From Isoetes taiwanensis (Eukaryota > Streptophyta > Lycopodiopsida > Isoetales > Isoetaceae), in assembly GCA_021234155.1 (NCBI GenBank), contig JAJEKV010000145.1, positions 1,427,286 to 1,491,285 on the forward strand: 64,000 nucleotides of DNA, in the 5' to 3' direction. The stretch's first letter is position 1; every line of letters starts with the position of its first letter. Shown here piece by piece: positions 10,275-21,236 of the stretch. The position numbers and the translations under genes are program-made. Under the pieces are notes generated by a model that saw only the letters and a list, made by a program, of their open reading frames with translations, was not told where the DNA came from and did not search any database.

Positions 10275-10740
10275 GTAAAAATTAAATCTTAAATCGTGCA
10301 TCACCATCACCATCACGATCACGATCACGATTCCCTTTTGGTCAATGCGGATGAATCTTTCTACGCAATTAGGCTTGAAAGGTATCGTTTGATAAATTAT
10401 CCTAGATTTGTGATTTATCCTAGATTTGCTGATTAATTTCTTAGCGGCAAATCTCGTGTATTTGTTCCTATGGAGCATAACTAAGAAAATATAAGGTCAA
10501 ATGAGGATATGAATTTAAACTATAATGGCCACTATAACAAACAGTAGGATGTAAGATCAATTTTTATGTTGTAAATAATAGTGGAAGGGAATGCAATCTA
10601 ACTAAGTCATATAGAAAAGTTTGGTTTATATTTATGGTACAAATAAGGCTTCATAGTAGGGTCATTGATAGAAAAGAATTTGAGATATAGAGAATATATG
10701 CTTCAAAATTTGCCTTGTTATATCTTCAATTACCACTTGT
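10275..10740. repeat. Repeat X
   Basis: Starts with a (CATCAC)/(GATCAC) run and continues as AT-rich non-coding sequence. Copies are at 11269-12000, 17915-18800, 45990-46440 and 52770-53650. Here it is cut at 10740 by copia sequence; the uninterrupted form reads ATTACCACTTGGTCTCC (11606). Confidence 0.8.
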
Positions 10741-11268
10741 TCAAATCCGGGTGCTTGTTGCATGTAAATATCTTCCTCCAGCTTTGCATTTAAAAATGCA
10801 GTGCTGAATGTGATGTGCCTCCCAATTTCTAGCATTTGCTAAAGCAAGAAGTAATCGGATGCTTGTCATTTTGACAATTGGAGAGAAAGTATCTTTATAA
10901 TCAATCCCTTTTCTCTGGGTAAACCCTTGTGCCACAAGCCTAGCCTTAAATTTTGGATTATCACCTTCGGATGAATGTTTTACCTTGTAAATCCATTTGC
11001 ATCCTATTATGTTTCTGTTTTCTGGAGTATTGACAACATCATAGGTTTCTGTTCTCTTAAAACTCTCCATTTCCTCTTGCATTGCCAATTTCCATTTTGC
11101 TGCATTTTCAGAACTTATGGCTTCATCATAGCATGTCGGGAGCTTTGGATCAAGCATTATTAATGCCTCTACATAATCCGGATTAATTCTTTTACTTCTG
11201 CCTTCCAGATTTCTTCCATAAGCATTAGAATTTACCTCTAGCTCGTCTCGGAGAATTTGAGCCTGTGT
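10741..11268 (-). pseudogene. Ty1/copia reverse transcriptase fragment
   Basis: The minus-strand frame encodes the start of the copia RT domain: AAKWKLAMQEEMESFKR, NIIGCKWIYKVKHSSEGDNP, KARLVAQGFTQRKGIDYKDT and FSPIVKMTSIRLLLALA. A 7-bp loss near 10810 shifts the frame just before the first RT block, which copy 2 retains (MDVSTAFLNAKLEEDIYMQQ). The upstream integrase part present in copy 2 is missing here and replaced by a second copy of repeat X at 11269. Both ends are abrupt, without LTRs or target duplications. Confidence 0.85.
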
Positions 11269-12355
11269 TCCTAGATTTATCCTAGATTTGTCCTAGATTT
11301 GCTGATTAATTTCTTAGCGGCAAATCTCGTGTATTTGTTCCTTTGGAGCATAACTAAGAAAATATAAGGTCAAATGAGGATATGAATTTAAACTATAATG
11401 GCCACTATAACAAACAGTAGGATGTAAGATCAATTTTTATGTTGTAAATAATAGTGGAAGGGAATGCAATCTAACTAAGTCATATAGAAAAGTTTGGTTT
11501 ATATTTATGGTACAAATAAGGCTTCATAGTAGGGTCATTGATAGAAAAGAATTTGAGATATAGAGAATATATGCTTCAAAATTTGCCTTGTTATATCTTC
11601 AATTACCACTTGGTCTCCTTGATTTTGTGGACCACATTTAATTATTCGTAACCAAGCAAAACCCAATGGTCTTGAACTACAAAGTGACAATTGAAAACAA
11701 ACTATGTATTGTTGGTGTTTGACGACATGCATATTGCAATAGCTGCTATCCTTCATACCTTCAATCGTAAGCCCAGGCCTCTGTATGGTCAACCACCCAA
11801 AATAGTCACGGCCTCAATCAATCAGACTCTATAGGTTTCTGATGGTAGTCTGCACCTGGCCAAAACATATTTGGGCTTCTATGTACATTTTCGGTGCCAC
11901 ACTAGAACTGCATTTTTAAACACTACATTAAACATCAGGTCGACCATCTGTGTGAGAACATAGACTTCTGCTTAGCTACAAACAATCAGATCACTGTAGT
12001 GGGTAGCATTAAATCATATATTTTTTTGAAATATGTCAGGCACATGCACATGAATATTGGTTCTCAGATATTTTAACTCCAAAATGTACATTGAAGACAT
12101 GAATACCTATTTCAATTCCAGACCAAAATATCAGCTTTGGTGAAAGCTTATAAGCTTTGGGATAGCCTCTCTCAAGCCCACCTCTTTTACAAATCAATGT
12201 ATTTCAATCAACCACTTGATGAATTCAAAGGCTTTGAATTTATTATAACATTTGAAACAGATTTCTAGACAGAAATTTTAGATCGAAAACATAAGTGAAA
12301 TCTAGCTTATTTTTCTAAATCTCACTTGCAATTGAGCAAATAAGGAAAACTTCTA
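11269..12355. repeat. Repeat X, second copy, plus flank
   Basis: Repeat X resumes inside sequence that is copia in copy 2. It matches 17990-18790 in order, including GTGAGAACATAGACTTCTGC (11951), then diverges at about 12000. Bases 12000-12355 are non-coding and unrecognised. Confidence 0.7.
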
Positions 12356-12397
12356 AGAATGTGGTCTGAAAATTAATTGGTCTGAAAATGTCTTGTT

Positions 12398-12616
12398 TCA
12401 TTTTGTGCTCCATCCATCTGAAACTTGAGACACTACAGCAGCAAGAGCACTAGAGCATCCTTGAGTTTTAACACATGACTGGTTTTCTCTTCTATCTTTT
12501 GAATCCCATAATGCTAATGCCCGCTCATCTGGAAAGTCATTCACTGAATAGGTGCAAGTATATGCACGTAGACAGATGTCTAAACCAGGATTGCCCTTAA
12601 GGGCGAAATTTCGCAA
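12398..12616 (-). other. Unrecognised conserved minus-strand frame
   Basis: The frame reads MRNFALKGNPGLDICLRAYT then CTYSVNDFPDERALALWDSK. It is retained in copy 2 (48692-48937) with one substitution in this stretch, followed by divergent C-terminal frames around a CAG-site change. I cannot assign a family. It may be an exon of a captured gene. Confidence 0.35.
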
Positions 12617-12659
12617 AAATGCTATATTTCAATGGTCTTATGATTTTGGCACACGAATA

Positions 12660-12994
12660 TTGAGTAGGGTCAGTTTGACATAAAAAAATGGAAATTAGCC
12701 ACCACCTATACGAAAAGAAATTCCGCCACTAAGTTGTTCGCCCTTCGTGCTAAACGGCAAATCTGATAGTTCGCCTCAGTTACGATCCTTATTATAGATT
12801 CAAAAATAGATTTGCCTCACTTCCGATCTTTCTTACAGATCCAATTTCAAGAATCGCCTCTTAACATTAGATATCTTTCTAGTTTTTCTAGTTCTCTTGA
12901 ATGGCTTAATTGCATTTGATTTGCTAGAATCAGATGCATTAAAGAGGATTTGAGCTTCTTGATCTACAGGCTAGAATCTTTTGAAGATTCACCA
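12660..12994. repeat. Duplicated non-coding flank
   Basis: The same sequence occurs at 51734-52068 in copy 2. In copy 2 a 2.75-kb insertion ends at 51733, just before the shared sequence begins (GTAGGGTCAG at 12664). No gene is visible. Confidence 0.7.
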
Positions 12995-13435
12995 TCATCC
13001 TTGACCATCATCCTTGTCCATGACCATGACCATGACCATGACCATGACCAGGTCAAACATGTGTCCATGACCATTTCCTTGTGTTGTCTCCTCTAGTCTT
13101 GCCTCACAAAGCGTTGGCAAGTCTGCAGACAAGTCTTCATCAAGACCACATGCTGCCAACAACAAGCCATACCCTTGTTTTTCTTTCAAGTTGACTAGGG
13201 CCTCTTCTTGCTCCCAAGAATTGAAATCTTGGAATGTTTGTGATAACGAGCCATTGACTTCTGGTTGTGACATTTCGTCCCCAACCATTGCCAAGTCTCC
13301 GTCAAAATTGAAGTCAAAATCACCACCAAACTCACCTTGTTTTTCTTCCTTTTGCTCTTTGCCACAACACAAATAACTCAGTTCTTCCGGAGTAAGAATA
13401 AAGTCTTCTTCGTCACGCATCACCATCATCGTGAT
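12995..13435 (-). pseudogene. Dof-like protein N-terminal fragment
   Basis: The frame starts MMVMRDEEDFILTPEELSYL and continues LCCGKEQKEEKQGEFGGDFD as in the gene at 8597-9636. It keeps about 115 residues, then ends in a run of GH/MV codons from a CATGAC repeat (13018-13050) instead of the Dof finger. It is the cleanest copy of the N terminus and therefore shows what the start of the full gene should be. Confidence 0.75.
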
Positions 13436-13677
13436 CGTCTTCTATCTTCTCTTCTCTTCTCTCTTGAACGACAAATTGGAATGGGGTTTTTTATAAGGAA
13501 TGGGTTTTCCTAGAAAATAGAAAACGCGTGGATAAAGAGGATATTAAAACAAACATTATTGTTTATTGATAATAGGGTGTAATAGATATTTTTGGGTTGC
13601 CTAGGGAGTTAAGATTTTGGAATATACTGCAAGCATATGTAGCAATATTCTTTTCCTACAAGCCGCTAGCCGGTTTT
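13430..13677. repeat. R1 leader repeat
   Basis: Second copy of R1, again directly upstream of a Dof start codon. Unlike the copy at 9637 it is followed by the longer tail (13678-13890) shared with 22300-22440, and not by PPR sequence. Confidence 0.75.
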
Positions 13678-13900
13678 TGGGTTGCCCCTAGGGGGGCAAA
13701 CCCTTGTTTATGTGGGCTTTTGGCATATCCTAGGTATATGCTGGAATATACCTAGGATATGCTGTGACTGCTCCAAACCTACTCTTACCTGTAAACTCTC
13801 GGTCGCCATTGTTGCTGTGCGGCTGGTGTGGGAACTGGTTAACCGGCACCGCCAAGCGTTAGAGCGAAGTCCATTGTTGATGAATCAATAGTGGTTTTCA
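13678..13900. repeat. R1 long tail
   Basis: This stretch includes a near-palindromic CATATCCTAGGTATATG / CATATACCTAGGATATG pair (13722-13765) and ACTGCTCCAAACCT, shared with 22320-22430 and 57465-57560. It marks the left end of the segment missing from copy 2. Confidence 0.6.
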
Positions 13901-14152
13901 TATTGTCTTGCATTGTTCTTTCAATTCAGAAATGAAAATGTCCGCAGAATTTTTTCAAGTTTTTGTTCAAGTCTAACAGGACTTCGCATATCAAATGATC
14001 CACGGAACATACCGGCTGCTCTCCCCCAACATTTAACTCCCATGTTGGCATGAGACAACCCTCTTCCAGCTTACCAAGGGCAAGATGGTATATTACATCT
14101 TGATAGTTTATGTTTAGTGGGACAAATGTATGATGGTCTTTTTATTTGCCAG

Positions 14153-15390
14153 GTGTTGGTAAACCTTCAGTCACAGCTTCTTCTACTGGTTTTGTTCGTC
14201 CTTCTACTCCTAAACAGGTTAGATTCTGTTTCTTTATTTTGTGTGTCATTGAGAGAGTACTTAAGTCTATCTTAAGTGCCTAATTGACAGAAACAATATG
14301 CAGATGCCAGCTTCACAACTACCTCCGTCAATGCAAATGCTTGCTTCTGGATCAACTGCCACTTTGCAATTTGCTAATTCGCCTAAACCTGGTAATGAAG
14401 GTCTAAACCAGCAACAACCTCAATTGCAGACAACTCAAGCTGCTCTTCTACAAAAAGTAAAAGCACAACAAGTACAGAAACAACAACAGCTTCAGCAGCA
14501 AATGTTACAAATGAGACAACAACCCACGACACCACCACTTCAGCAGGTTAGCTTCGTTTTGTAAGATATAGTTTCTTCAACATTCTCCTCTTTATCATAT
14601 ATTCTCCTCTTCATCGTTGATATACAGGTTATGTTATGAGTCACTTAGGAACACCACCTCATTTTACAGTGCATTTCATGTCAACTTTTGATTTCCTCTT
14701 TTCCCCTTTTTTTCCAGCAAAGTGGTCAAGTGACATCTATGATGCAGCAATCTGCAAAATTGCAACAGCTACAACCGGTTGTTTTCAAGTAGAAGCTTCA
14801 GTCAATCAACTAGCTTTATGGTTTATGATAGCCATGTTTAATGCTTGTAGACCCAAATCCAACAGTTGCAGCAACAGCAGCATGCGCAATATCAACAGCA
14901 CCTACAAGCTCAACAGGTAAGGTAATATTAGCATGCAGAAAGGATCATGAACTTAATTTTGAAACCTTGTTGTTCATTCATGAACAGGAAAGACAGCTAC
15001 AGATGCAGCAGCCACTTCAACTGCAAACCCAAGTAGGAAGTCAAATGGGACCACAATTAAGTCAATTAGGTGGACCATCCACTTTATTTGGGAATGCCCA
15101 ATCTTCAATTATATCACCAAACATGGTATGCAAAATATCTACTTCCACCACTTCTTTTTATAAAAGTTTGCTGACCTTGATCCGTGATCCCAAATGCAAT
15201 CGTCACATTCTCAAGCTATCCTTCAACAGAGGCTACAGCAGGTAACACAACAAATACTTCAGTATCATGAAGCCATCACATAATTATTTATATCCTCATG
15301 GTGGTTACCATTTGTGCAGTATGGAGGTGGGCTTTCTGTTAATCAACCCCAGAGGAACATTTCTTCTCAAATGATGACGGATACAAGGGA
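14153..15390 (+). CDS. Glutamine-rich protein, multi-exon gene fragment
   Basis: Seven exons can be read, all in the same phase. They are 14153-14217, 14304-14546, 14718-14777, 14851-14916, 14988-15125, about 15191-15241, and from 15320. Most are bounded by AG and GT. The joined reading frame stays open and is strongly Gln-rich, with pieces such as VGKPSVTASSTGFVRPSTPK, KAQQVQKQQQLQQQMLQMRQ, QSGQVTSMMQQSAKLQQLQP and YGGGLSVNQPQRN. No folded domain is visible. Composition and many small phase-0 exons fit plant transcriptional coactivators (Mediator-like subunits), but I cannot name the gene. The acceptor of the sixth exon is not recognisable. The whole gene lies in a segment absent from copy 2, so it is a captured or inserted gene piece. 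Confidence 0.6.
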
Positions 15391-16330
15391 AATATGCCTG
15401 TCTAATATTTTTATCTTGTGCATCTTCTAATGAATGAATATGGATCTCCCTTGTCTGTAAAGGTGTTATTATTAATCCTTTGTAGGAAGTGGTGTAAAGG
15501 TGCCAACCAACATGGAAGTACATAATAGTGGTCTACCCAAGTTATGGTTTGTAGGCTATTAAATTCGTACAGTCATAAAAAGAGAAAGAAGGTTGAAATT
15601 AGTATGTATATCTTGTCTGATTCAAATCATTATCTCCTTTGTACCAAGTATTGGCCATTAGTAAATGAGCACTGTTAGTTTAAAGTTGAAACATTTACAG
15701 AAGTTTTCAAGTCTGTGGAAATCAAAACAATAGAGCAAGACTGCTTACAAAATTGAAAATCGCCTTTTTTCTAAGAAGTAAAATGGCTGAGTCCATCCAT
15801 TATTGCATATGTTCAAAGAATGATCAGCATCTTGAGATTGGTATTGGCAGCGGGAATGGCAGGTTGGAAATGCAAAGAAGATGATCAGGAGAATGTAGTG
15901 AATGGGAAGATTTAGTATTGGGTAATGCCTGCTTTTCGTAGGTGTTGATGTATGTCAGTTATAAAGTCTCAAGGGGCTGAGAGCATATAGTGAAGCAATA
16001 TCATGTGGGCATGGTTCTTTCAACAAGCTGGAGCTTAAATGATGCAATTAAGATTACTGGCCGATCCACCAGTTTCCACAGATTAGCAATCATTTTTATA
16101 GAGTAGAATTGATGTTTTTTCTTCTTTCTGGTGATGCATGCAGCCATTATAAAGAGTTAAGATAAATGAGATAACATTTGCTGGTGCTAAACTGATGATG
16201 CACCATTTGATTCCGGCATATTTTGGAAAGCATATTAGAGATAATGAAGTAAACAAGCAGTAAAGGAGTCCATCTCTTAAATGTCTAGATTGTCCATGGG
16301 ATGATGCCACGCAGGGTCAATATTATCCCT
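15390..16330. other. Non-coding stretch after the Q-rich gene
   Basis: AT-rich, no supported exon. A short open stretch around 15840-15900 could be a further exon but has no recognisable content. Present only in copy 1. Confidence 0.45.
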
Positions 16331-16337
16331 TGTTTGT

Positions 16338-17083
16338 TTGCTACATATTCTAAACGAGGTGCACCTGGACTACCACAGTCGTCGGATCTGTCAATCCGAC
16401 GGCCCAGACTGTATGTTGGAGCCTCTGGACACCTCTCGTTTCGATTATGCTCAATTATGATTGGGGACGCCTATGATTTTAAGATGTCGAATACGAGTTT
16501 GCCTAAGGTTTTGATGGTATATCGAGCCTCTATACGGTTTTGCTTAAGCTTTTAGAATATGAAATACGGGGATTCGAACCTCTACCAAAATAACTCAATG
16601 TCCTAATAAGACTACTTTAACCAATCTAACCAGTGAGCTAATGTGACTATTTTTTATGTTAAATCTATGTTTTTTTTTTATAATAACCCATTGAATTGTT
16701 TTAGGGATATGGTCTATGGTTTCAAGAATTATATCTATATCAAATCCCCCTGGAACCCCCTGTTATTTTGCTACATATTCTAAACGAGGTGCACCTGGAC
16801 TACCACAGTCGTCGGATCTGTCAATCCGACGGCCCAGACTGTATGTTGGAGCCTCTGGACACCTCTCGTTTCGGGGGATTCGAACCTCTACCAAAATAAC
16901 TCAATGTCCTAATAAGACTACTTTAACCAATCTAACCAGTGAGCTAATGTGACTATTTTTTATGTTAAATCTATGTTTTTTTTTATAATAACCCATTGAA
17001 TTGTTTTAGGGATATGGTCTATGGTTTCAAGAATTATATCTATATCAAATCCCCCTGGAACCCCCTGTTATTTTGCTACATAT
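16338..17083 (-). repeat. Tandemly duplicated SINE-like element with tRNA-type A and B boxes
   Basis: On the minus strand TAGCTCACTGG (box A-like, 16640-16630) is followed by GGTTCGAATCCCC (box B, 16580-16568). The same pair recurs at 16946-16936 and about 16886-16874. The surrounding sequence is duplicated: 16338-16442 equals 16768-16874, and 16568-16782 equals 16875-17083. The first unit has 122 extra bases (16443-16566). Each unit also carries a perfect stem GTCGGAT/ATCCGAC (16381-16400, 16811-16830). This fits a tRNA-derived SINE duplicated with its flank. No intact tRNA cloverleaf is claimed. Confidence 0.6.
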
Positions 17084-17089
17084 TGGTAT

Positions 17090-17568
17090 TGAGACCAGTA
17101 ATAACTAGAACAAGAGGAATAGAATTGACATTAGTGTGTCTAAATAGGATACCAATAGAGAACCAGATTTCTGCTGTAAACTTGTGCTCGTTCAGCAGGA
17201 CTTGTTTGTGGGAAGGTTATTGGTGATTAGCAACTTGATATAATATCGTCATATGACATGGTTAGCACAGTGTTTTTGCTTTACCGATCCATATTAAGAG
17301 AAGCTAAATTATTGTGGGGGGGTTGTTGAGAATATGTGAAATCTGCTGGACCTTATTCTGCACAAGTGTAACTGAACAGGTGTGTGTATAAACGGGTGTT
17401 ATTATTTACATTAGTTCTATGTGCGAAGGGCAAACAAATGAAAATGAGAATGCGTATGTTTTGAGACTTCACTGCTATGCTAATATTTGCTTTGTATTGC
17501 AGTGTACATGGGTCAAAGCTCTTCAAATATTGGTCTTCTATTAGCAACAACAGCTAACTGCATATTTT
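17090..17568. other. Non-coding stretch
   Basis: No supported gene. Its right end (about 17567) is where shared sequence with copy 2 resumes, so it is the right part of the copy-1-specific segment. Confidence 0.5.
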
Positions 17569-17905
17569 CTTGACTTTTGATTTTGTGTGCATATTTTCTT
17601 TCCGTGCTCATTGCATTTAAAACCGTTGTCTGACTTGCGTTGCCGATTTGACAACCGGCTACAACATGTTGCGCGGAAATGTCTCTGATTAGGTTGTCTC
17701 TGGATCCTTTATCCCTATTAGATTTAGAGCTCAGCTACAGTGACTCATGAATCAACGTCTTACGTATGCAATAGGCACTTCATGTAATGCAATGGTTTCC
17801 ACATGCTGGAAAGAGGGGGATATTAAACGGGCTGCCCAATTGTTTTATGACATGCAAACAGATGGTTTTACTACAGATAACTCAAATAACCCAGTTCTTC
17901 CGGAG
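17569..17905 (+). pseudogene. PPR gene fragment (5' part)
   Basis: Carries IGTSCNAMVSTCWKEGDIKR followed by AAQLFYDMQTDGFTTD, a PPR repeat, then stops being PPR and enters the Dof 5' end in antisense (CCAGTTCTTCCGGAG). The upstream part has stop codons. This copy has few CAG/CTG-site changes and serves as the reference for the others. Confidence 0.75.
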
Positions 17906-17950
17906 TAAAAATTAAATCTTCGTCAGGCATCACCATCACCATCACGATCA
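17871..17950 (-). pseudogene. Dof-like 5' end
   Basis: Minus-strand codons read MPDEDLIFTPEELGYL, matching the Dof-like start MRDEEDFILTPEELSYL. Only the first exon start remains. It joins PPR sequence on its left and repeat X on its right. Confidence 0.6.
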
Positions 17951-18800
17951 CGATCACGATTCCCTTTTGGTCAATGCGGATGAATCTTTCTACGCAATTA
18001 GGCTTGAAAGGTATCGTTTGATAAATTATCCTAGATTTGTGATTTATCCTACATTTGCTGATTAATTTCTTAGCGGCAAATCTCGTGTATTTGTTCCTAT
18101 GGAGCATAACTAAGAAAATATAAGGTCAAATGAGGATATGAATTTAAACTATAATGGCCACTATAACAAACACTAGGATGTAAGATCAATTTTTATGTTG
18201 TAAATAATAGTGGAAGGGAATGCAATCGAACTAAGTCATATAGAAAAGTTTGGTTTATATTTATGGTACAAATAAGGCTTCATAGTAGGGTCATTGATAG
18301 AAAAGAATTTGAGATATAGAGAATATATGCTTGAAAATTTGCCTTGTTATATCTTCAATTACCACTTGGTCTCCTTGATTTTGTGGACCACATTTAATTA
18401 TTCAGAACCAAGCAAAACCCAATGGTCTTGAACTACAGTGACAATTGAAAACAAACTATGTATTGTTTGGTGTTTGACGACATGCATATTGCAATAGCTG
18501 TTATCCTTCATACCTATTTTCTACTTCAATCGTAAGCCCAGGCCTCTGTATGGTCAACCACCCAAAATAGTCACGGCCTCAATCAATCAGACTCTGTAGG
18601 TTTCTGATGGTAGTCTGCACCTGGCCAAAACATATTTGGGCTTCTATGTACATTTTCGGTGCCACACTAGAACTGCAGTTTTAAACACTACATTAAACAT
18701 CAGGTCGACCATCTAAACTGCATCTTTAAACGCTGCCAGACTTCTTCATAACCTTAACAACCATTTCTTGTGTGAGAACATAGACTTCTGCTTAGCTACA
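17915..18800. repeat. Repeat X, full-length form
   Basis: Most complete copy of X in copy 1, continuing from the CATCAC/GATCAC run to the short Dof start remnant near 18815. The near-identical copy 2 counterpart is 52770-53650. Non-coding. Confidence 0.8.
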
Positions 18801-18814
18801 AACAATCAGATCAC

Positions 18815-19120
18815 GCATCACCATCATCGTGATCGTCTTCTATCTTCTCTTCTCTTCTCTCTTGAACGACAAATTGGAACGACAAATTGGAATGGGATTT
18901 TTTATAAGGAATGGGATTTCCTAGAAAATAGAAAACGCGTGGATAAAGAGGATATTAAAACAAACATTATTGTTTATTGATAATATTTTCTCTGTAATAG
19001 ATATTTTTGGGTTGCCTAGGGTGTAATAGATATTTTTGGGTTGCCTAGGGAGTTAAGATTTTGGAATATAATGCAAGCATATGTAGCAATATTCTTTTCC
19101 TAGAAGCCGCTAGCTGGTTT
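18815..19120. repeat. R1 leader repeat
   Basis: Contains the block AAACGCGTGGATAAAGAGG and paired GGGTTGCCTAGG. A short duplication (TTGGAACGACAAATTGGAA, about 18870) distinguishes it from the other copies. Confidence 0.75.
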
Positions 19121-19121
19121 T

Positions 19122-19480
19122 TTTTTCTCTTGACCTTTGATTTTGTGTGCACATTTTCTTTCCGTGCTCATTGCATTTAAAACCGTTGTCTGACTTTATT
19201 CTTGCCGATTTGACAACCTGGCTACAACAGTTGCCGCGGAAATGTCTCTGATTAGGTTGTCTCTGGATCCTTTGTCCCTATTAGATTTAGAGCTCAGCTA
19301 CAGTGACTTATGAATCAACGTCTTATGTATGCAATAGGCACTTCATGTAATGCAATGGTTTTCGCATGCTGGAAAGAGTGGGGATATTAAACGGGCTCTC
19401 CAATTGTTTTATGACATGCAAACAGATGGTTTTACCACAGATAACTCAAATAACTCAGTTCTTCCGGAGTAAAAATAAAG
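19122..19480 (+). pseudogene. PPR gene fragment (5' part)
   Basis: Same PPR piece as at 17569 (IGTSCNAMVFACWKEWGY region), frame disturbed, joined to antisense Dof 5' end at 19455. The matching PPR 3' part appears at 20755, after about 1.2 kb of foreign sequence. The reference join is seen uninterrupted at 32945-32985. Confidence 0.7.
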
Positions 19481-19559
19481 TCTTCGTCAGGCATCACGAT
19501 TCCCCTTTAGTGAATTTGGATAAATCTTTCTACAACCAGTCTCGAGTGGTTGGTACTTA

Positions 19560-20460
19560 CATGAAGACGCATTAGTTATAGCAGACAGTTGATCACCATC
19601 TAAAAAGGTGTCATTTGACATGCCAACCTTGCAACAACACAGAAAAGTTTGACCCAAGAACACAGATATAAAGACATATCCAAATTCATGAGGCAGGAAT
19701 TTGAAATAAATAGATGAATATACTTACGAAGGTAGCAAAAAGAAGCTCAAACTCCAAATCGTATTTGATGGGTTTGCAGATTAGTGGCCCAAGAAGAATT
19801 CAACCATTACGCAAAAACATTGCTGGCATCTTTGCAAGAATGTGCAATGCAACACATGGAAACCTCTGCAGGACGAAAGATCCATAAGAAGTATTAGATT
19901 CCTTCTTTCAGGCATCATTCACTATGTAGAGGTTGCAAAGAGCATCCCTTGTCCAAGCAAGATGAATAAGATAACTTCCCTTCTCTATGGCCACATTGTC
20001 TAGAATGACAACATAGGACTACAATCCTAAGCGTCTACTAACAACAACACGATTCCAATATTTGCCCCACTTCACACCATTCAAGGCCTATAAAACATGA
20101 AGGAGCATATGGAACTACAGAAACTGCACTAAATAAGATCAAAACATGGGATGCTCGTATTTGTAGATGTTTGTTCCTATAATAAGGATACAAACATGAA
20201 ATTGTCAAGAAATCTGCAGCATAAATTTGTAAGATTCAAAGACACATCAAGTAGAACAAAATGTGAAGTGCTTATGACTCCAACAGGTCAACATGTACGA
20301 TGGCTAAAAGTAGATGCTCATAATTGCAGATGCTTGGATGGTGGACTTGCACATGCATTGTACCACCACGAATAGCCTTCTCAAATTCCAAAAACATAAC
20401 AACATGCAGGGTGTACGAAACCAGAAGTAGAAACATTAAAACTTGAACCATATGCAAGTT
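19560..20460 (-). pseudogene. Unrecognised minus-strand gene fragment with splice sites
   Basis: On the minus strand an exon ending KYDLEFELLFATF is followed at once by GTAAGT (about 19728). Further on, VGMSNDTFLDGDQLSAITNA (about 19630-19570) looks like the next exon. Upstream, about 20400-20280 reads EFEKAIRGGTMHVQVHHP. All three recur in copy 2 (54360-55270). I cannot name the gene. The segment splits a PPR gene, so it is a captured fragment. Confidence 0.4.
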
Positions 20461-20754
20461 AATCGAATGACAAACTTACATTTCCCATTTGACACAACAG
20501 GAAACTCATATTGGTCTGGAGGAGAACTGCAGCTATGAACCAAAAAATTACTCCAAAAAAAATTTCTACCCATGAAGGAAAGTACAAATGATCAGATTAA
20601 ACGATGGCATAACAGTAATGATCATATTAAACGATGGCATAACAATAATGGAGCAATAACAATAATGGGTTCAAGAATATTGTTTAACAAAAGATGCTAG
20701 ATGCTTCTTTCTACTAATCTAGGGATCTAGATGCTAGATCATTGGCATTCTAGA

Positions 20755-21235
20755 TGCTTCTACTAATCTAGGGATGTTGCAAATTGATAAGCTAATTCCT
20801 TGCTCTATTGTAAAATATGGGGTTGATTCTTAGGTTATTATTGGAAACCCTCTCATCAATATGTATGGTAGATATGGAAATATGGAAGCCTTGCATGTGT
20901 TGTTTCAAAGATTAGACAAATCGGATATCATCTCATGGAATGCAGTAATTGTAGCACATTTGTAGAATGACAGTATACAAAAATCCATGAAACTTTTATT
21001 TGGAATGAAGGATAATCATGGGATTAGGTGAAATGTCATCATTTTTATATCAATAATCTCATCTTGTAGCCACACAGGCTCAATTACTGTTGCTTCTCTT
21101 TTTTATTTTTGCGGCAAGTAGGATGGCTTGACATTACTGAGGATTCTACTTTCGTAGCTTTGCATTTTTTGCGGTAATCGTAGGAGGAATATTGCACATT
21201 TTAGAAATTCAAATGTTATGCAAGGCATTTTTCAG
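20755..21235 (+). pseudogene. PPR gene fragment (3' part)
   Basis: Reads through PPR sequence such as LINMYGRYGNMEALHVLFQR and LDKSDIISWNAVIVAHL, with in-frame stops, then YFCGK and LTLLRILLS from a decayed C-terminal region. A local duplication of GCTTCTNTCTACTAATCTAGGGAT (20700-20780) marks its left junction. Confidence 0.7.
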
Positions 21236-21236
21236 A

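Noticed and set aside
10290-10330. CATCAC/GATCAC run as a CRISPR-like or regulatory array
   Set aside because: It is a short trinucleotide-type repeat at the start of repeat X and at the Dof 5' end, with no spacer structure.
16567-16650. Functional tRNA gene on the minus strand
   Set aside because: Box A and box B are present, but the acceptor and anticodon stems do not form; a SINE head is the better reading.
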